Shown here in pieces: positions 1 through 10,116 of a stretch of DNA of 64,000 nucleotides (the first letter of the stretch is position 1; each line of letters opens with the position of its first letter). The notes beneath the pieces were generated by a model that saw nothing but the letters and a program-made list of their open reading frames with translations, was not told where the DNA came from and made no database searches. The stretch is from positions 54,676,449 to 54,740,448 of the forward strand of contig NC_090175.1 in the NCBI RefSeq assembly GCF_024679245.1. The letters run 5' to 3'. This DNA comes from Pseudorasbora parva. Lineage: Eukaryota > Chordata > Actinopteri > Cypriniformes > Gobionidae. A program made the translations under genes and the position numbers.

Positions 1-833
1 GAGCGAGAAATTGTGCAATTTATGAACAGGGCTGTATCTGAACTCGTCTTTAGTGGGAATAATGGGAAACAGACATTATAAGCCTCAATATGCTTTGTTG
101 TAACTATTTCACATTAACGTTCAATCACATTTAAATTTCGTCGAACATTAAGCACACTTTTAATAATTGGCTGGTTAAGGGTATTTTAAAATATTAGGCT
201 ACTTAAAACTTAAAGTAAAATCAATAAAAAAGCATTACATGGGAGCTTCTGCTCAGCAAGGCTGCATTTGTTTGATAAAAAAAATTATAGTACAACTAAT
301 TAAAATGCTCATTATTAATTTAATAACTGTACTCTTATGACAACTATTGACGTTTGCATCTACCCTCAAATGGCAACCCAGCGCTGGATAAATATTGGAC
401 AGAATGCATCCTGGGTTAAACTAACTCATGCAGCAGGTTGGGTTGCACAATTTAACCCAATGTCAGCTCATTTTGACTAAAAGGTGGATTAATTTTACCT
501 CAGGAACGGTTATTATTAACTTTCCTGTATCAGATATCAGTTACAGCTCTGGAATAAATTAAAAGACCACTTAACATAATGTTAAGTTAATGTCAATTTA
601 ACAACATAAAACATTTAGGTAGTGGCAGGAGCAGCAGGCATCTGTGGGAAGAAAACTGGTATCAGTGCATTATGAAAAGGCTGTTCTGGATCAACAGATG
701 ACAATATATTGTGTTTGCTAAGTAATAAAAAAAACTAAACAAAAACATGCTTTCTGTCTCCTCTGTCGGACATTACAGTCTCACCTTCTGTCAAGCGGTT
801 TGTGAGGAGGTGCATCATTTCTGCCAGTGAAAC
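1..833. other. AT-rich noncoding stretch with repeat fragments
   Basis: No coding sequence is supported. A short family-A-like fragment lies near 243-300 (a 'cagcaaggctgcattt' core). At about 368-470 there is a fish repeat fragment with the motif 'aacccagcgctgg' and an inverted-like 'ctgggtta' core. The remainder shows nothing recognisable. Confidence 0.5.
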
Positions 834-837
834 TTAA

Positions 838-1050
838 AGGGATAGTTCACCCTTTATTTGTTCACCCTTTATCAAAATTATGTCATCATTTACTTATCCT
901 TAAGTTGTTCCAAACCTGTATGAGTTTCTTTGTTTTGCTGAACATAAAATATGATATTATGAAGAATGTTTGTAACAAAGCAGAGAGAGCAACCTTTTTT
1001 CCCCTACTATGGTATTCAATGGTGCCTTATCACAACATTGTGGAAAAAAA
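838..1050 (+). mobile_element. 5' fragment of a TTAA-flanked short DNA element
   Basis: TTAA at 834-837 is followed by 'agggatagttcaccc', then 'gtcatcatttact' and 'gttccaaacctgtatgagtt'. I recognise this order as a very common cyprinid MITE-type repeat. The expected inverse right end (gtgaactatcccttt) is absent, so the copy is 3'-truncated and runs out near the A-tract at 1044-1063. The open frame here is not a gene. Confidence 0.6.
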
Positions 1051-1099
1051 AAAAAAAAAAAAAATGACCCAATACGTAGAACCTTAAAGGGTAAAAAAA

Positions 1100-1250
1100 T
1101 AACCGCCCGCTCCACGCGGGACTCGAAATTGGGTCCTCCGGCATGAGAGTCGGATAATATAACAAGGAGGCTAAAGGCTGCTAACTCAAGCGTCAGTCGC
1201 TAGTGTGTCTCTTGAGGTCAGAGGAGTGAGGTTTACTCGCACAGCAACTA
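1100..1250 (-). repeat. tRNA-like / SINE-like segment
   Basis: On the minus strand, 1118-1130 reads as a pol III B-box-like TTCGAGTCCCGC. It is preceded by 'gccggaggaccc' and a possible A-box-like 'gttagcagcc' near 1165-1180. The layout suggests a tRNA-derived SINE head or tRNA pseudogene. I could not fold a clean cloverleaf by eye, so it is not called as a tRNA. Confidence 0.3.
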
Positions 1251-1259
1251 ATAGCTGCC

Positions 1260-2079
1260 CTCTGTTACCAACCCACCCTATTTCTCCTGAGCTAAGAAGA
1301 AATGAAATCTGAAAACTGAAATATTCCTGCGGGTCAGCAAAATTTTCAAGCACGATAAACATTTCTCAGCTCATGAGACGCTATGTTGTGGATTCTGTTG
1401 ATCGCCCGCCTTACCGCGTGCCAACAGCTGGTTCGTGTCAGATGAGCCCGTCACAGATAACGACAGACGCAGCCCCCACATTTCATCTTAGAAAGATGGA
1501 AGTAATTCATGAGGGCAAGATAACTGGAGAAAAGCCTGTCATCTCTCAGCACACGTTACACTGGCTTCAACCCAAAGTGTTTTTAAACACGCTGAGGTGA
1601 GGTCAGGATAAACATGGGGTTTTCACAAATCGTTCCAAGACGTTAAGTTATTCATTTTCTCTCATTTCCTTTGGTCTATCTCGGCACAGATGTGGCGGAT
1701 CGTTATGGATCGTTATCTCTGAAACCTCGAGCACGCAGCGTGATTGAAGCGCAGCATTGTAATTAGCTGGAAATGCTGACTATGAGAAGCTGGAGCGAGT
1801 GCTGCTGCTGTTCAAATGCCAGTGAGAGATGAGAGCGAGACAAAGTCCATTTGCACAGACACAAAACAAGATCACTCCTGCCACTCCAGCCTGTGAAGTC
1901 TAACAAACTACGCTTGAGCCAGAAATATCAATCATTTGTGCAAAGGAATGACCAAGCATATTATATGCTTAAACAAGTGCATACACAATAGTCATATATA
2001 CCTGTGAGAAACTGACTGGCCAATATAAAATAATAAAATAAATAAATGTTGCTAACTACCGTTCGGCAAGAAAAAAATA
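1260..2079. other. Noncoding, apparently single-copy stretch
   Basis: There is no convincing exon. The 75-codon open frame at 1373-1600 has no recognisable domain. Composition is balanced compared with the AT-rich flanks, but nothing specific is seen. Confidence 0.4.
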
Positions 2080-2127
2080 AAATAATAATAATAATAAAAA
2101 ATAATAATAATAATAATAATAATAATT
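2080..2127. repeat. (AAT)n microsatellite
   Basis: Near-perfect AAT/ATA triplets, directly abutting the start of a family A repeat copy. Confidence 0.9.
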
Positions 2128-2129
2128 TA

Positions 2130-2445
2130 AACTCTTCTGCTCACCAAGGGCTTTGGTAAACATTTGAAAAACAGTAATATTGTGAAAAATTGTTACAATT
2201 TAAAAGAACAGTTTTCTTTTTGAATATATTTTAAAATGTAACTTATTCCTGTGATGCAATGTTGAATTATCAGCATCATTACGCCAGTTCATAATCACTC
2301 AGAAATCATTCGCAAGTTTATGATTAATGTTGGAAACAGCTGTGCCGCTTCATATTTTGTGGAAAACGTGATGCATTTTTTTCCAGGATTTTTTGATGAA
2401 TAGAAAGTTCAAAAGAACAGCATTTATTTGAGAAAAAAGTCAAGT
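2130..2445 (+). repeat. Family A dispersed repeat, near full copy
   Basis: It contains the ordered blocks 'ctgctcaccaagg', 'aacagtaatattgtgaaa', 'ttacaatttaaaa', 'gaatatattttaaaatgtaa', 'cagcatcatta' and 'cagaaatcatt'. The same blocks recur at 26055-26199 with 31899-32400, at 47105-47385 and partly at 38060-38225. It has no coding capacity. It serves here as an unoccupied version of the site into which the second DIRS element inserted. Confidence 0.75.
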
Positions 2446-3429
2446 CTTTACTGGATATCGTATTTTATTTGAGCATTTTATATTTACATTTATGCATTTG
2501 CCAGATGCATATCCAAAGGTAAAAATAATAATAAAATATTTTACATTCAAGAAGTAAAATGGTCTGCAAATGCAAGTATTAACGTTTTTAAACTGCTATA
2601 TATATAATAAAAAAAATACTAATGAAATATTATTTATGCATACCATTTAGCTTCACATGTAATGCAGTTTTGTATCTTATTTTATGTAAAATGTAAAAGT
2701 CAAATCCAAGGCATGTCAAGCCTCGAGGATCATATCACACTTTCTGGGTTTCTGCTAATCATCATCAGATTTGGACTGCAATGCAATACATATACAGCAA
2801 AGTAACACCAATCTGATTAAATATGCACTTAAAATATGGTGATTATACAAGAGGGATTACATGCATTTATTAAATAAGGCTTTTGCTGACGCACACACAG
2901 CCCCATCTGTGCTGTCAACAAAAAATAAATAAACAAAATGTTGCCAAAAAAGAAGTGAATGAAACGGTTTACTGAAACACAAAATGCCTTCAGTGACTGG
3001 AGATTTAGAAATAATCTTCAGTAATGAAAGCAAAAAAAAAACATCAGGATATACAGTGCAAATGATGCTCACTGACACTGAACGCTCTCAACATCAAAAG
3101 ATTCAACATCCAGCCCGGCGAGGAGTTTGACAGGTTAACTGCTGCGGTAAAGTTCTGTCATGTTAGCTAATGAAGAGAATCTGCTGCATGTTTCTCCTTC
3201 CCACCTCAAGCTCAATCAAAGTAGCTTACTAACCTACTAGGAAGCTAAAAAGAGTTTGAACACATCTACAAACATTGGCTGGAACCTGAGATACTGGTTG
3301 AAATATCAGGGTCTACACAGAACTCAATCTTTTATATATTAGAACACAAACATATGAGACGACCTCTGTTACAAATGTATGCATGCTGCTTTGGACATGC
3401 ACAAATGTATATTCGTGATTATGCTATTA
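2446..3429. other. AT-rich noncoding stretch
   Basis: A degraded copy of a common fish repeat ('acatttatgcatttgccag') lies at about 2486-2510. No exon or RNA is seen in the rest. The open frame at 2857-3078 (minus) is not recognisable. Confidence 0.4.
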
Positions 3430-3850
3430 TTGCCTATATGTGTCTCTCCAGCGGGAGTTGAGTGTCAGTATTTCTGAACTCCCTGAAACGCCTCCACTGT
3501 AGTCTTGAGTTTTCTTCCGGGAACCAACATGCCACAGTATTCCTCATTTAAATAATTAATATGCTTAATAAAGGGGCAGATCCTTTTGAGTTAGTTGGTA
3601 GTGTGTTGAAACTGAGTGTTTCAAAACGGTGTGGAATGTTTTGCTAAGGTTTCCGGGTTGATCGACATGTTGGTGTGCAACAGGGTTTGAGATTTTTCTC
3701 TTGTTTGGTGGGTGTGTCAAAAATGTCAATCAGCCCAATCAGCAGCAACATGTAGACCATGCAGTAGGGTGGATTCAGAGTGATTGGGACACTCAACACA
3801 AAATTAATACTTTGTAAAAGGGCATAATATGGCCTCTTTAAAGTTTGACG
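3430..3850. mobile_element. Likely nonautonomous DNA element fragment
   Basis: This stretch contains 'cctgaaacgcctccactgtagtc' near 3481 and ends with 'gggcataatatggcctctttaaag' (about 3820-3843), which resembles the terminus of a common fish MITE. The opposite terminus was not found, so the left limit is approximate. Confidence 0.35.
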
Positions 3851-4072
3851 TATAAAACAGGACTAGGGCCTAGGACTAGTTCGCAAAAATATATGTGAAA
3901 TATATTTTTCGAAATATCCAAAATACCAGAAAATTTCATCAGGGTGATGATTGATTCCAACAATATAAGACAATTGAGTCGGTGACAAATGGTTTATGAT
4001 CCATTACACACTTTTAATCATTGTAGCGCCACCAACTTTGTGGCAAGAATTGGTGAAATTGTAGCTGGTGTG

Positions 4073-4279
4073 AGTACAACCAGAGGTGGGTAGAGTAGCC
4101 AAAATCTGTACTCAAGTAAAAGTAAAAGTACTTACAGAAATATTTACTCAAGTAAAAGAAAAAATCGTAATAGTTACTTGAGTAAGAGTAAAAAAGTATT
4201 CGATGAAAAACTACTCAAGTACTTAGTTACTAGTTACTTTCGATCTGATTGATAAGAAGCGAAAACCTTGAATTTCAGA

Positions 4280-4355
<76 letters not shown>

Positions 4356-5041
4356 AATGGTTAAACAGTGTAAATTAATGGTGTGCTTGGCTAACCAGAG
4401 CTCTTTTTAAAACATACTTTGTTCTTATGTTTTTATAAGTATATGCATTCTTTAGGTAGGAATAAAATACAATCCCATTTTTATTTGTATGTATACACTT
4501 CAGACTGTTGTCTGTCTGGATTTGTGTATAAATGCAAGACATCGAATTAGGCTATCTATTTGTTTTGTTTTTAGCCTGGTCTCACAGGAAAAACGTAGCT
4601 GTGGCAACGGTTTTGCAAACCACAAAATATGTACCAATACGTACATATCGCGACAGTTTCAAAGTGAAATGTCCACTGGGTGGCGCTAAAAGCTTTTTTT
4701 TCCGATCTTCCTCTGCTTTGGCCATCATCTGACTAAACGCGCACTAATTATATGCGGGTGATGCGTACACCTCTCGCGAAGCAGCCTCTCCAACGTATCG
4801 CGAGACTTGCGAACATATTAACTTGTTTTAAAATATAAAATTAATTACCATTGACAGTAGCGGAGGAACGCCACTTTGTAACAAAGTAAAAGTACAGTTT
4901 TTTCACAAGAAATGTACTTGAGTAAAAGTAAAAGTACTCATTTTTAAATATACTCTAAAAGTACAAGTTACCCAAAAAAATGTACTGGAGTAAATGTAAC
5001 GAAGTAAATGTAATTCGTTACTACCCACCTCTGAGTACAAG
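4073..5041. mobile_element. Nonautonomous hAT-type transposon with 8-bp TSD
   Basis: The element proper is 4081-5033. Its inverted termini are CAGAGGTGGGTAG at the left and CTACCCACCTCTG at the right. It is flanked by 8-bp direct repeats, agtacaac (4073-4080) and agtacaag (5034-5041), seven of eight bases matching, as hAT insertion produces. The subterminal sequence is rich in 'agtaaaagta' motifs, which also occur in the inverse half. No transposase frame is seen. An internal (TG)n tract occupies 4281-4353. Confidence 0.85.
4281..4353. repeat. (TA)n(TG)n microsatellite
   Basis: Five TA units run into about 31 TG units, inside the hAT-type element. Confidence 0.95.
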
Positions 5042-6158
5042 CATCACTCAAAGTTTTAAGTCTACACTTCAAACGGTTTGGTCTGACCGGTCACTTTTAT
5101 ATGAGAATGCCAATCCTTGGAAATTTTAACATTTACAATAGTGTTCTAGTGATACATGCTTAAATCTGTAAATAAAAGCGTACACTATTTTTATCGGCCC
5201 TGGAAGGAGTGAACGAGTCATTTGAGTCCAGAACACAGAGCATTTTTTACTTCGAACTTTTTAACCACCCACAACATGCTAAAGTAGCAATGAGCCTGAG
5301 ATTTGCAAGCACAAAATCCATTTGTACTACTTTGTTTTACTAATTACATTTTTGAAAGGTGATCAATAATCCAAAACCAAAACTCATATTAAAAGAAACT
5401 CTTCACACCCCGAGGATAGCTTAAAAAACAAAAAAACAAAGACATGATCATATTCAAACAGCCTCCTTATTTGTTTTCTCATTATTTTCTATTCCTCAGG
5501 AGTCGACTGTTTTGATGCTTACTCTCTATTGCATCATTATAGAAATGATAGAGTTAATAGACATTTCAACAGCACCGCTTGCTTCATAAAACGATTCCAA
5601 GTTTCTTCATCCATGGGGCATCGTTGTGAATTTGCATCTCTTTGATGGGCCAATATCTCCCTGGACCAACCATGCTGGAGGTAAATACTGAAAGTTTGAG
5701 TTCTTCTTTATAAAAGCATCGACTTTCATTTACAGAAGTGATAGTGTAAAACTTTGGTAAAAAAATAAACACAACATTTTATATAAAAGTAAATTTATTT
5801 AAAAAAAAATAGCAATTGAGACGAGCAGTAATTAAAACTGCTATACTTCCCAGTTTTCAGTATTTTTCAGACAAGGAAAAGGTTTTATCCATTTCAAAAT
5901 CTAATTTCTACAATATCTTTTTTCTTTTCTTTTTTTGTATTATTTATTTAATTATAGCTTTTATACTATTTGCTCAAAGTTCTGCATTAAGTAATTTAAG
6001 TAATTTTAACAGCTCTGGCTAAACTTCCAGAGCTCAGCTAAACCTGCTGTACATCTAATAATGCATTATAAACACATAATAGATCATCCTGAGGAGGTGT
6101 GCAAAAAGTGTGTTTATATCAAATTATTATTTTTCTTTGTATCAAATAATAATTATCT
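5042..6158. other. AT-rich noncoding stretch
   Basis: No coding or RNA feature is supported. The sequence immediately left of the DIRS element (6100-6158) is ordinary AT-rich DNA with a small direct repeat of 'atcaaat(t/a)at'. Confidence 0.4.
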
Positions 6159-6326
6159 TTCCCTTTCGGGGAACTCGAGCTGCGTCGAAACGCTGTGAGA
6201 ACGCCTCTGTTTAAATGCGTCGTGAAGCGCCTGTAGAACCATTCCATCGGAAAAAAGATCGATCGTCGGCGTGATGACGTCATCGACCGGAAGCTATAAA
6301 ACGTCCGTGAAAACAAACAGGAACTA
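6159..6326 (+). repeat. DIRS element 1, left inverted terminal repeat
   Basis: 6176-6326 is the near-exact reverse complement of 11334-11480, while the outermost bases differ between the two ends, as is normal for DIRS. The extreme end is the imperfect palindrome TTCCC-tttc-GGGGAA. The repeat carries a CRE-like palindrome and a TATA box (listed separately). Confidence 0.93.
6275..6301 (+). promoter_or_regulatory. CRE-like site plus TATA box in left ITR
   Basis: A perfect TGACGTCA palindrome (6275-6282) lies 12 bp upstream of TATAAAA (6295-6301). That makes a compact pol II promoter directed into the gag frame, whose ATG is about 175 bp downstream. The function is inferred from the motifs. 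Confidence 0.6.
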
Positions 6327-6476
6327 GCTTCTGAGCCTTCAGCAAGCGATCTGTGTGAACCTGTCTGTCTATTTGGTGTTTTTGTCTGTCTATTATACTA
6401 GAAAGCAGAGATTTTCCACCCTTTTTGTTAAATATTCAATATATTAACAGAAAAAAGAGAAAATAAGATAGATAGA

Positions 6477-7958
6477 ATGGCGAGTGAAAGCAGCAATTTC
6501 AGAAAGTGTGTTCCTCCCTGCCCACGCTACATCACGGGCGGGGATACACATCTTCTCTGTGTTGCATGCTTGGGAGCGCAGCATGCCCAGGCAGCCCTCG
6601 AGGGGGCTGCTTGCGAGCACTGTGAGCGTATGCCACTGAGAACGCTGCGCTCCCGCCGGGCACTCTTCGAGGAGGGTGCCTCGGCTCGTGTTCCCCGCGG
6701 CTCTGGTCCCGCTGCCGCCGAGGCGGAGCGGAGGCTGCAGTCGTGGGGATCACAATTGGATGTTGCAGAGGGGTTAGAGACGGGCGCTGCCTTATCTCTG
6801 CCCTCACCTGCTCCATCCAGCGGTTCTTCTCGGGGCATGGAAGCACGCATGGCGGTTTCTTCCCCCCCGAGAGAGCCGCCGGTACTTCATCTGTCCAGCT
6901 CTGAGGAGGTGGACGTTGAAAGTATCGATACTGAAGATTCGCCACTTCAGTCCCCTGCTAGTGAGGAGCTAGTTGAGGTTTTGACGCGAGCAGTGGCCAG
7001 GTTAAACATCGACTGGCCCACTGAAAGATCTGAGGCAGGAAGAAAACGTCATAGTAAGCTAGACGAACGCTTCCTGCCGTCTCGCGCATCAGAACCTCAG
7101 CGACGGGGCCTGCCGTTCTTCCACGATTTGCACACCGAGGTGGCAAGATCGTGGAAGAGACCGGCTTCATATCGTGTCTTCAGCCCGCAGACTTCGGTCT
7201 ACAGCAACATTTGCGGGCTGAGACAGTATGGTTATGGGGCGATGCCAAAGGTTGAAGAGACGCTTGCGAGCCATCTCTCGTCTTCCTCGGCATCGTCCCT
7301 GAAGGCCCCGACTTTACCCACCAGACCTCTAAAAACAACGTCGGCGATGGTGGGTAAAGCGTACTCGGCGGCGGGTCAAGCGGCTGCATGCCTGCACACG
7401 ATGGCTATCGTGCAGGCATACCAGGCTGACCTGCTGAGGGATTTGGACGGTAGTGATGCTGTGGGGGGTGATATTATCGCTGAATTAAGATCGTCAGCCG
7501 ATCTAGCTCTCCGGGCCACCAAGGAGACGGCCAGATGTGTTGGCCGCTCCATGGCAGCATTGGTGGCTACGGAGAGGCATCTATGGCTAAACCCCACAGA
7601 CATCAAGGAGAGGGAGAAAGCCTTTCTGCTTGATGCGCCGCTTTCTCCTGGAGGCCTCTTCGGTGACGCAGTTCACACTGTCACCGAGAGGTTCCAGGAG
7701 TCGAAAAAGCAAGCTGCGGCGCTCAAGCAGTTCCTCCCTCTCCGGGTCCAGGTCCCTGGGGCTGCTGCTGATACCACCAAGCAGCCCAAGCCGAGTACGA
7801 GCTCCTCCTACAGGGCTCAGCAGAAGCAGAGCGTCGCTGCCCGAGCTCCCCCTCAGCGTGGGGACGAGGGGCGGCGCTCTCAGACGAGGCCTTCGAGGGG
7901 CAGGGCTGATCTGCGGACAGTCCTGATCGCCAAGAAGGCCTCGTCGAAGCGTTCCTGA
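6477..7958 (+). CDS. DIRS element 1 ORF1, Gag-like protein (493 aa)
   Basis: This is the first frame after the left ITR and starts at a real ATG. The N-terminus has a cysteine cluster: C11, C15, C28, C31, C46 and C49, with His25 and His48 between them. The text around it reads like the zinc-binding head I associate with fish DIRS ORF1 proteins. The middle is Ser/Pro/Glu-rich (about residues 110-160). The C-terminus is basic (Arg/Lys/Gln-rich), fitting nucleic-acid binding. The presumed role is particle formation and RNA binding, although DIRS Gag functions are poorly known. The TGA stop at 7956-7958 is the only stop in this frame before 11115. The RT frame opens at 7927, so the two overlap by 32 nt. 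Confidence 0.8.
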   Translation: MASESSNFRKCVPPCPRYITGGDTHLLCVACLGAQHAQAALEGAACEHCERMPLRTLRSRRALFEEGASARVPRGSGPAAAEAERRLQSWGSQLDVAEGLETGAALSLPSPAPSSGSSRGMEARMAVSSPPREPPVLHLSSSEEVDVESIDTEDSPLQSPASEELVEVLTRAVARLNIDWPTERSEAGRKRHSKLDERFLPSRASEPQRRGLPFFHDLHTEVARSWKRPASYRVFSPQTSVYSNICGLRQYGYGAMPKVEETLASHLSSSSASSLKAPTLPTRPLKTTSAMVGKAYSAAGQAAACLHTMAIVQAYQADLLRDLDGSDAVGGDIIAELRSSADLALRATKETARCVGRSMAALVATERHLWLNPTDIKEREKAFLLDAPLSPGGLFGDAVHTVTERFQESKKQAAALKQFLPLRVQVPGAAADTTKQPKPSTSSSYRAQQKQSVAARAPPQRGDEGRRSQTRPSRGRADLRTVLIAKKASSKRS

Positions 7959-7983
7959 CGCCAGAAGCGTCAGGACGCTGAGG

Positions 7984-10116
7984 GTGGTTCCCCCCGTAGG
8001 GAAACGGTGCTTACCCCTGCCTACGGTACCCGTTTCCCTACGGCACCCTCGGGGGGCCGCGCTGCCAACCCTGCCGCAATGCCGGGGCGCAGTCGGTCTC
8101 CGCGGGCCACCCGAGGGTGGTCCGCACCCCCTTCGGGGGGTCCCCGAGCAGTCAAGTCAGTTGTTCCCTGCCGGTCCGCCGCTTCAGGGCACTGTGCTTG
8201 TTGCTCAAAATACACCAGAGGCCAGCCTCGAGAGGCTGGTTCCCTTAGTAGATTTTCTAGACGAGTGGAAACGTCTACCAAATATATCTCGTTGGGTCCT
8301 GCAGATAATAGAAAGGGGGTACGCCATTCAATTCGGAAGTCGGCCACCTCCTTTCTCCGGTGTCCTGCCTACAGAGGTGGGCCCGGAGCAGGCTCTGGTA
8401 ATGGCACAGGAAGTAGAGACACTCCTGCAAAAAGGGGCTATAGAGAGGGTTCCCCCTCCCAGCAGGGAGTCTGGCTTTTACAGCCGTTACTTCATCGTGC
8501 CGAAGAAGGATGGGGGCTTACGCCCGATATTAGATCTGCGGCTATTGAATCGCTCGGTGGCCAAGCTCAAATTCAAGATGCTTACACTCAGACAGATTGT
8601 AGCGCAGGTCAAATCGGAGGATTGGTTTGTCACCATAGACCTCAAAGATGCGTATTTTCATGTCTCCATCTTTCCACATCACAGGAAGTTCCTGAGGTTT
8701 GCCTTCGGGGGAGAGGCATACCAATATCGTGTACTTCCCTTCGGTCTAGCACTGTCACCCCGCACGTTCACCAAGTGTGTGGATGCAGCTCTGGCGCCGC
8801 TGCGTCTACAGGGCATCCGCATATTGAACTATATCGACGACTGGCTGATTCTAGCGAATACAGAGCAGATGGCGGTTCAGCATCGAGATGCTGTTCTCGC
8901 CCATATGTCGAAGCTGGGGTTGAGGCTGAACGCCAAGAAGAGTGTACTTTCTCCGGCTCAGAGAACCACTTTTCTGGGTGTGAACTGGGACTCGGTAATT
9001 ATGCGGGCGCAATTATCGCCAACACGCATAGCATCGATCCTGGCAGCCGCCAAAGAACAGAAGCTAGGCCAAGCCGTCACTGTGAAACAGTTTCAGAAAC
9101 TGTTAGGTCTCATGGCAGCAGCGTCCAACGTGATACCTTTTGGCCTACTGTACATGAGGCCACTGCAGTGGTGGCTCAAGACAAAAGGGTTCTCCCCGAG
9201 GGGAAATCCGCTCCGCACGATCAAAGTCACGCGGCGATGCCTACGTGCTCTGGTCATGTGGAAAAACCCGGGGTTTTTATCTCAGGGTCCCGTGTTGGGG
9301 GCTCTTGTTCGTCGCGTAACGCTAACGACAGACGCCTCTCTCACGGGCTGGGGGGCGACCATGAGTGGTCGCTCGTCCCAGGGTCTATGGCAGGAGCATC
9401 AGCGGCACTGGCACATAAATCGGCTAGAGATGCTCGCAGTGTTTCTTGCATTGAAACAGTTCCTGCCCGACCTCAGGGGCCACCATGTACTAGTCAGAAC
9501 AGACAACACGTCCGTGGTGGCCTACATAAACCACCAGGGGGGTCTGAAGTCTCGTCCGTTGGACAAACTGGCACATCGGATCCTCCTGTGGGCCCAAGGG
9601 AAATTGCTGTCAGTCAGGGCAGTATATATCCCGGGGGCCCTGAATCAGGAAGCAGACAGCCTGTCGAGACAGGGGCCGAGGCCCGGGGAATGGAGACTCC
9701 ATCCAGAGGTGGTGGAGCTCCTCTGGAAGGTTTATGGGAAGGCAGAGATAGACCTGTTCGCTTCGGCGGAGAATTCTCACTGCCCGCAGTGGTTTTCTCT
9801 GACCCATCCGGCCCCGCTGGGGCTGGATGCCATGGTACAGGAGTGGCCGAGGCTGCCTCTGTACGCCTTCCCCCCGATTGTCCTGCTTCCAGGAGTTCTG
9901 GAGAGGGTACGCCGGGACGGGGCCCAGGTACTTCTAGTGGCTCCGAACTGGCCGACCCGAGTGTGGTTTGCGGACCTGATATCTCTCCTGGAAGGCTCTC
10001 CGATGGAGATTCCGACCAGGAGGGATCTACTCTCTCAGGCGGGCGGGAGATTCCTGCACCCACGCCCAGAGATGTGGAAACTGTGGGCCTGGCCTCTGAG
10101 GGGGCTAGGCTCATAG
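7984..10116 (+). CDS. DIRS element 1 ORF2, reverse transcriptase / RNase H / methyltransferase-like
   Basis: The frame opens at 7927 and has no ATG near its head: the codon at 7984 is GTG and the first plausible ATG is near 8401. Expression may therefore use a +1 shift from Gag or re-initiation. RT motifs, numbered from 7984: fingers 'FIVPKKDGGLRPILDLRLLN', motif A with Asp219 (TIDLKDAYFHV), motif B (LPFGLALSPRTFTK), and motif C Y283-I-D-D. RNase H carboxylates appear in TTDASLTGWG (Asp450), NRLEMLAV, RTDNTSVV and NQEADSLSRQ. From about residue 590 (IDLFAS...) to 690, with VAPNWP near 653, the segment resembles the adenine-methyltransferase-like domain described in DIRS elements. Its catalytic status cannot be judged here. 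All key RT/RH acids are present, so it may be functional. Confidence 0.92.
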   Translation: MVPPVGKRCLPLPTVPVSLRHPRGAALPTLPQCRGAVGLRGPPEGGPHPLRGVPEQSSQLFPAGPPLQGTVLVAQNTPEASLERLVPLVDFLDEWKRLPNISRWVLQIIERGYAIQFGSRPPPFSGVLPTEVGPEQALVMAQEVETLLQKGAIERVPPPSRESGFYSRYFIVPKKDGGLRPILDLRLLNRSVAKLKFKMLTLRQIVAQVKSEDWFVTIDLKDAYFHVSIFPHHRKFLRFAFGGEAYQYRVLPFGLALSPRTFTKCVDAALAPLRLQGIRILNYIDDWLILANTEQMAVQHRDAVLAHMSKLGLRLNAKKSVLSPAQRTTFLGVNWDSVIMRAQLSPTRIASILAAAKEQKLGQAVTVKQFQKLLGLMAAASNVIPFGLLYMRPLQWWLKTKGFSPRGNPLRTIKVTRRCLRALVMWKNPGFLSQGPVLGALVRRVTLTTDASLTGWGATMSGRSSQGLWQEHQRHWHINRLEMLAVFLALKQFLPDLRGHHVLVRTDNTSVVAYINHQGGLKSRPLDKLAHRILLWAQGKLLSVRAVYIPGALNQEADSLSRQGPRPGEWRLHPEVVELLWKVYGKAEIDLFASAENSHCPQWFSLTHPAPLGLDAMVQEWPRLPLYAFPPIVLLPGVLERVRRDGAQVLLVAPNWPTRVWFADLISLLEGSPMEIPTRRDLLSQAGGRFLHPRPEMWKLWAWPLRGLGS

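Noticed and set aside
4489..4732. Two overlapping open frames of 66 codons
   Set aside because: They lie within the nonautonomous hAT-type element, lack any transposase motif and overlap in different frames.
6527..6945. Minus-strand open frames opposite gag (107 and 137 codons)
   Set aside because: Shadows of the gag frame. They have no domain and no promoter of their own.
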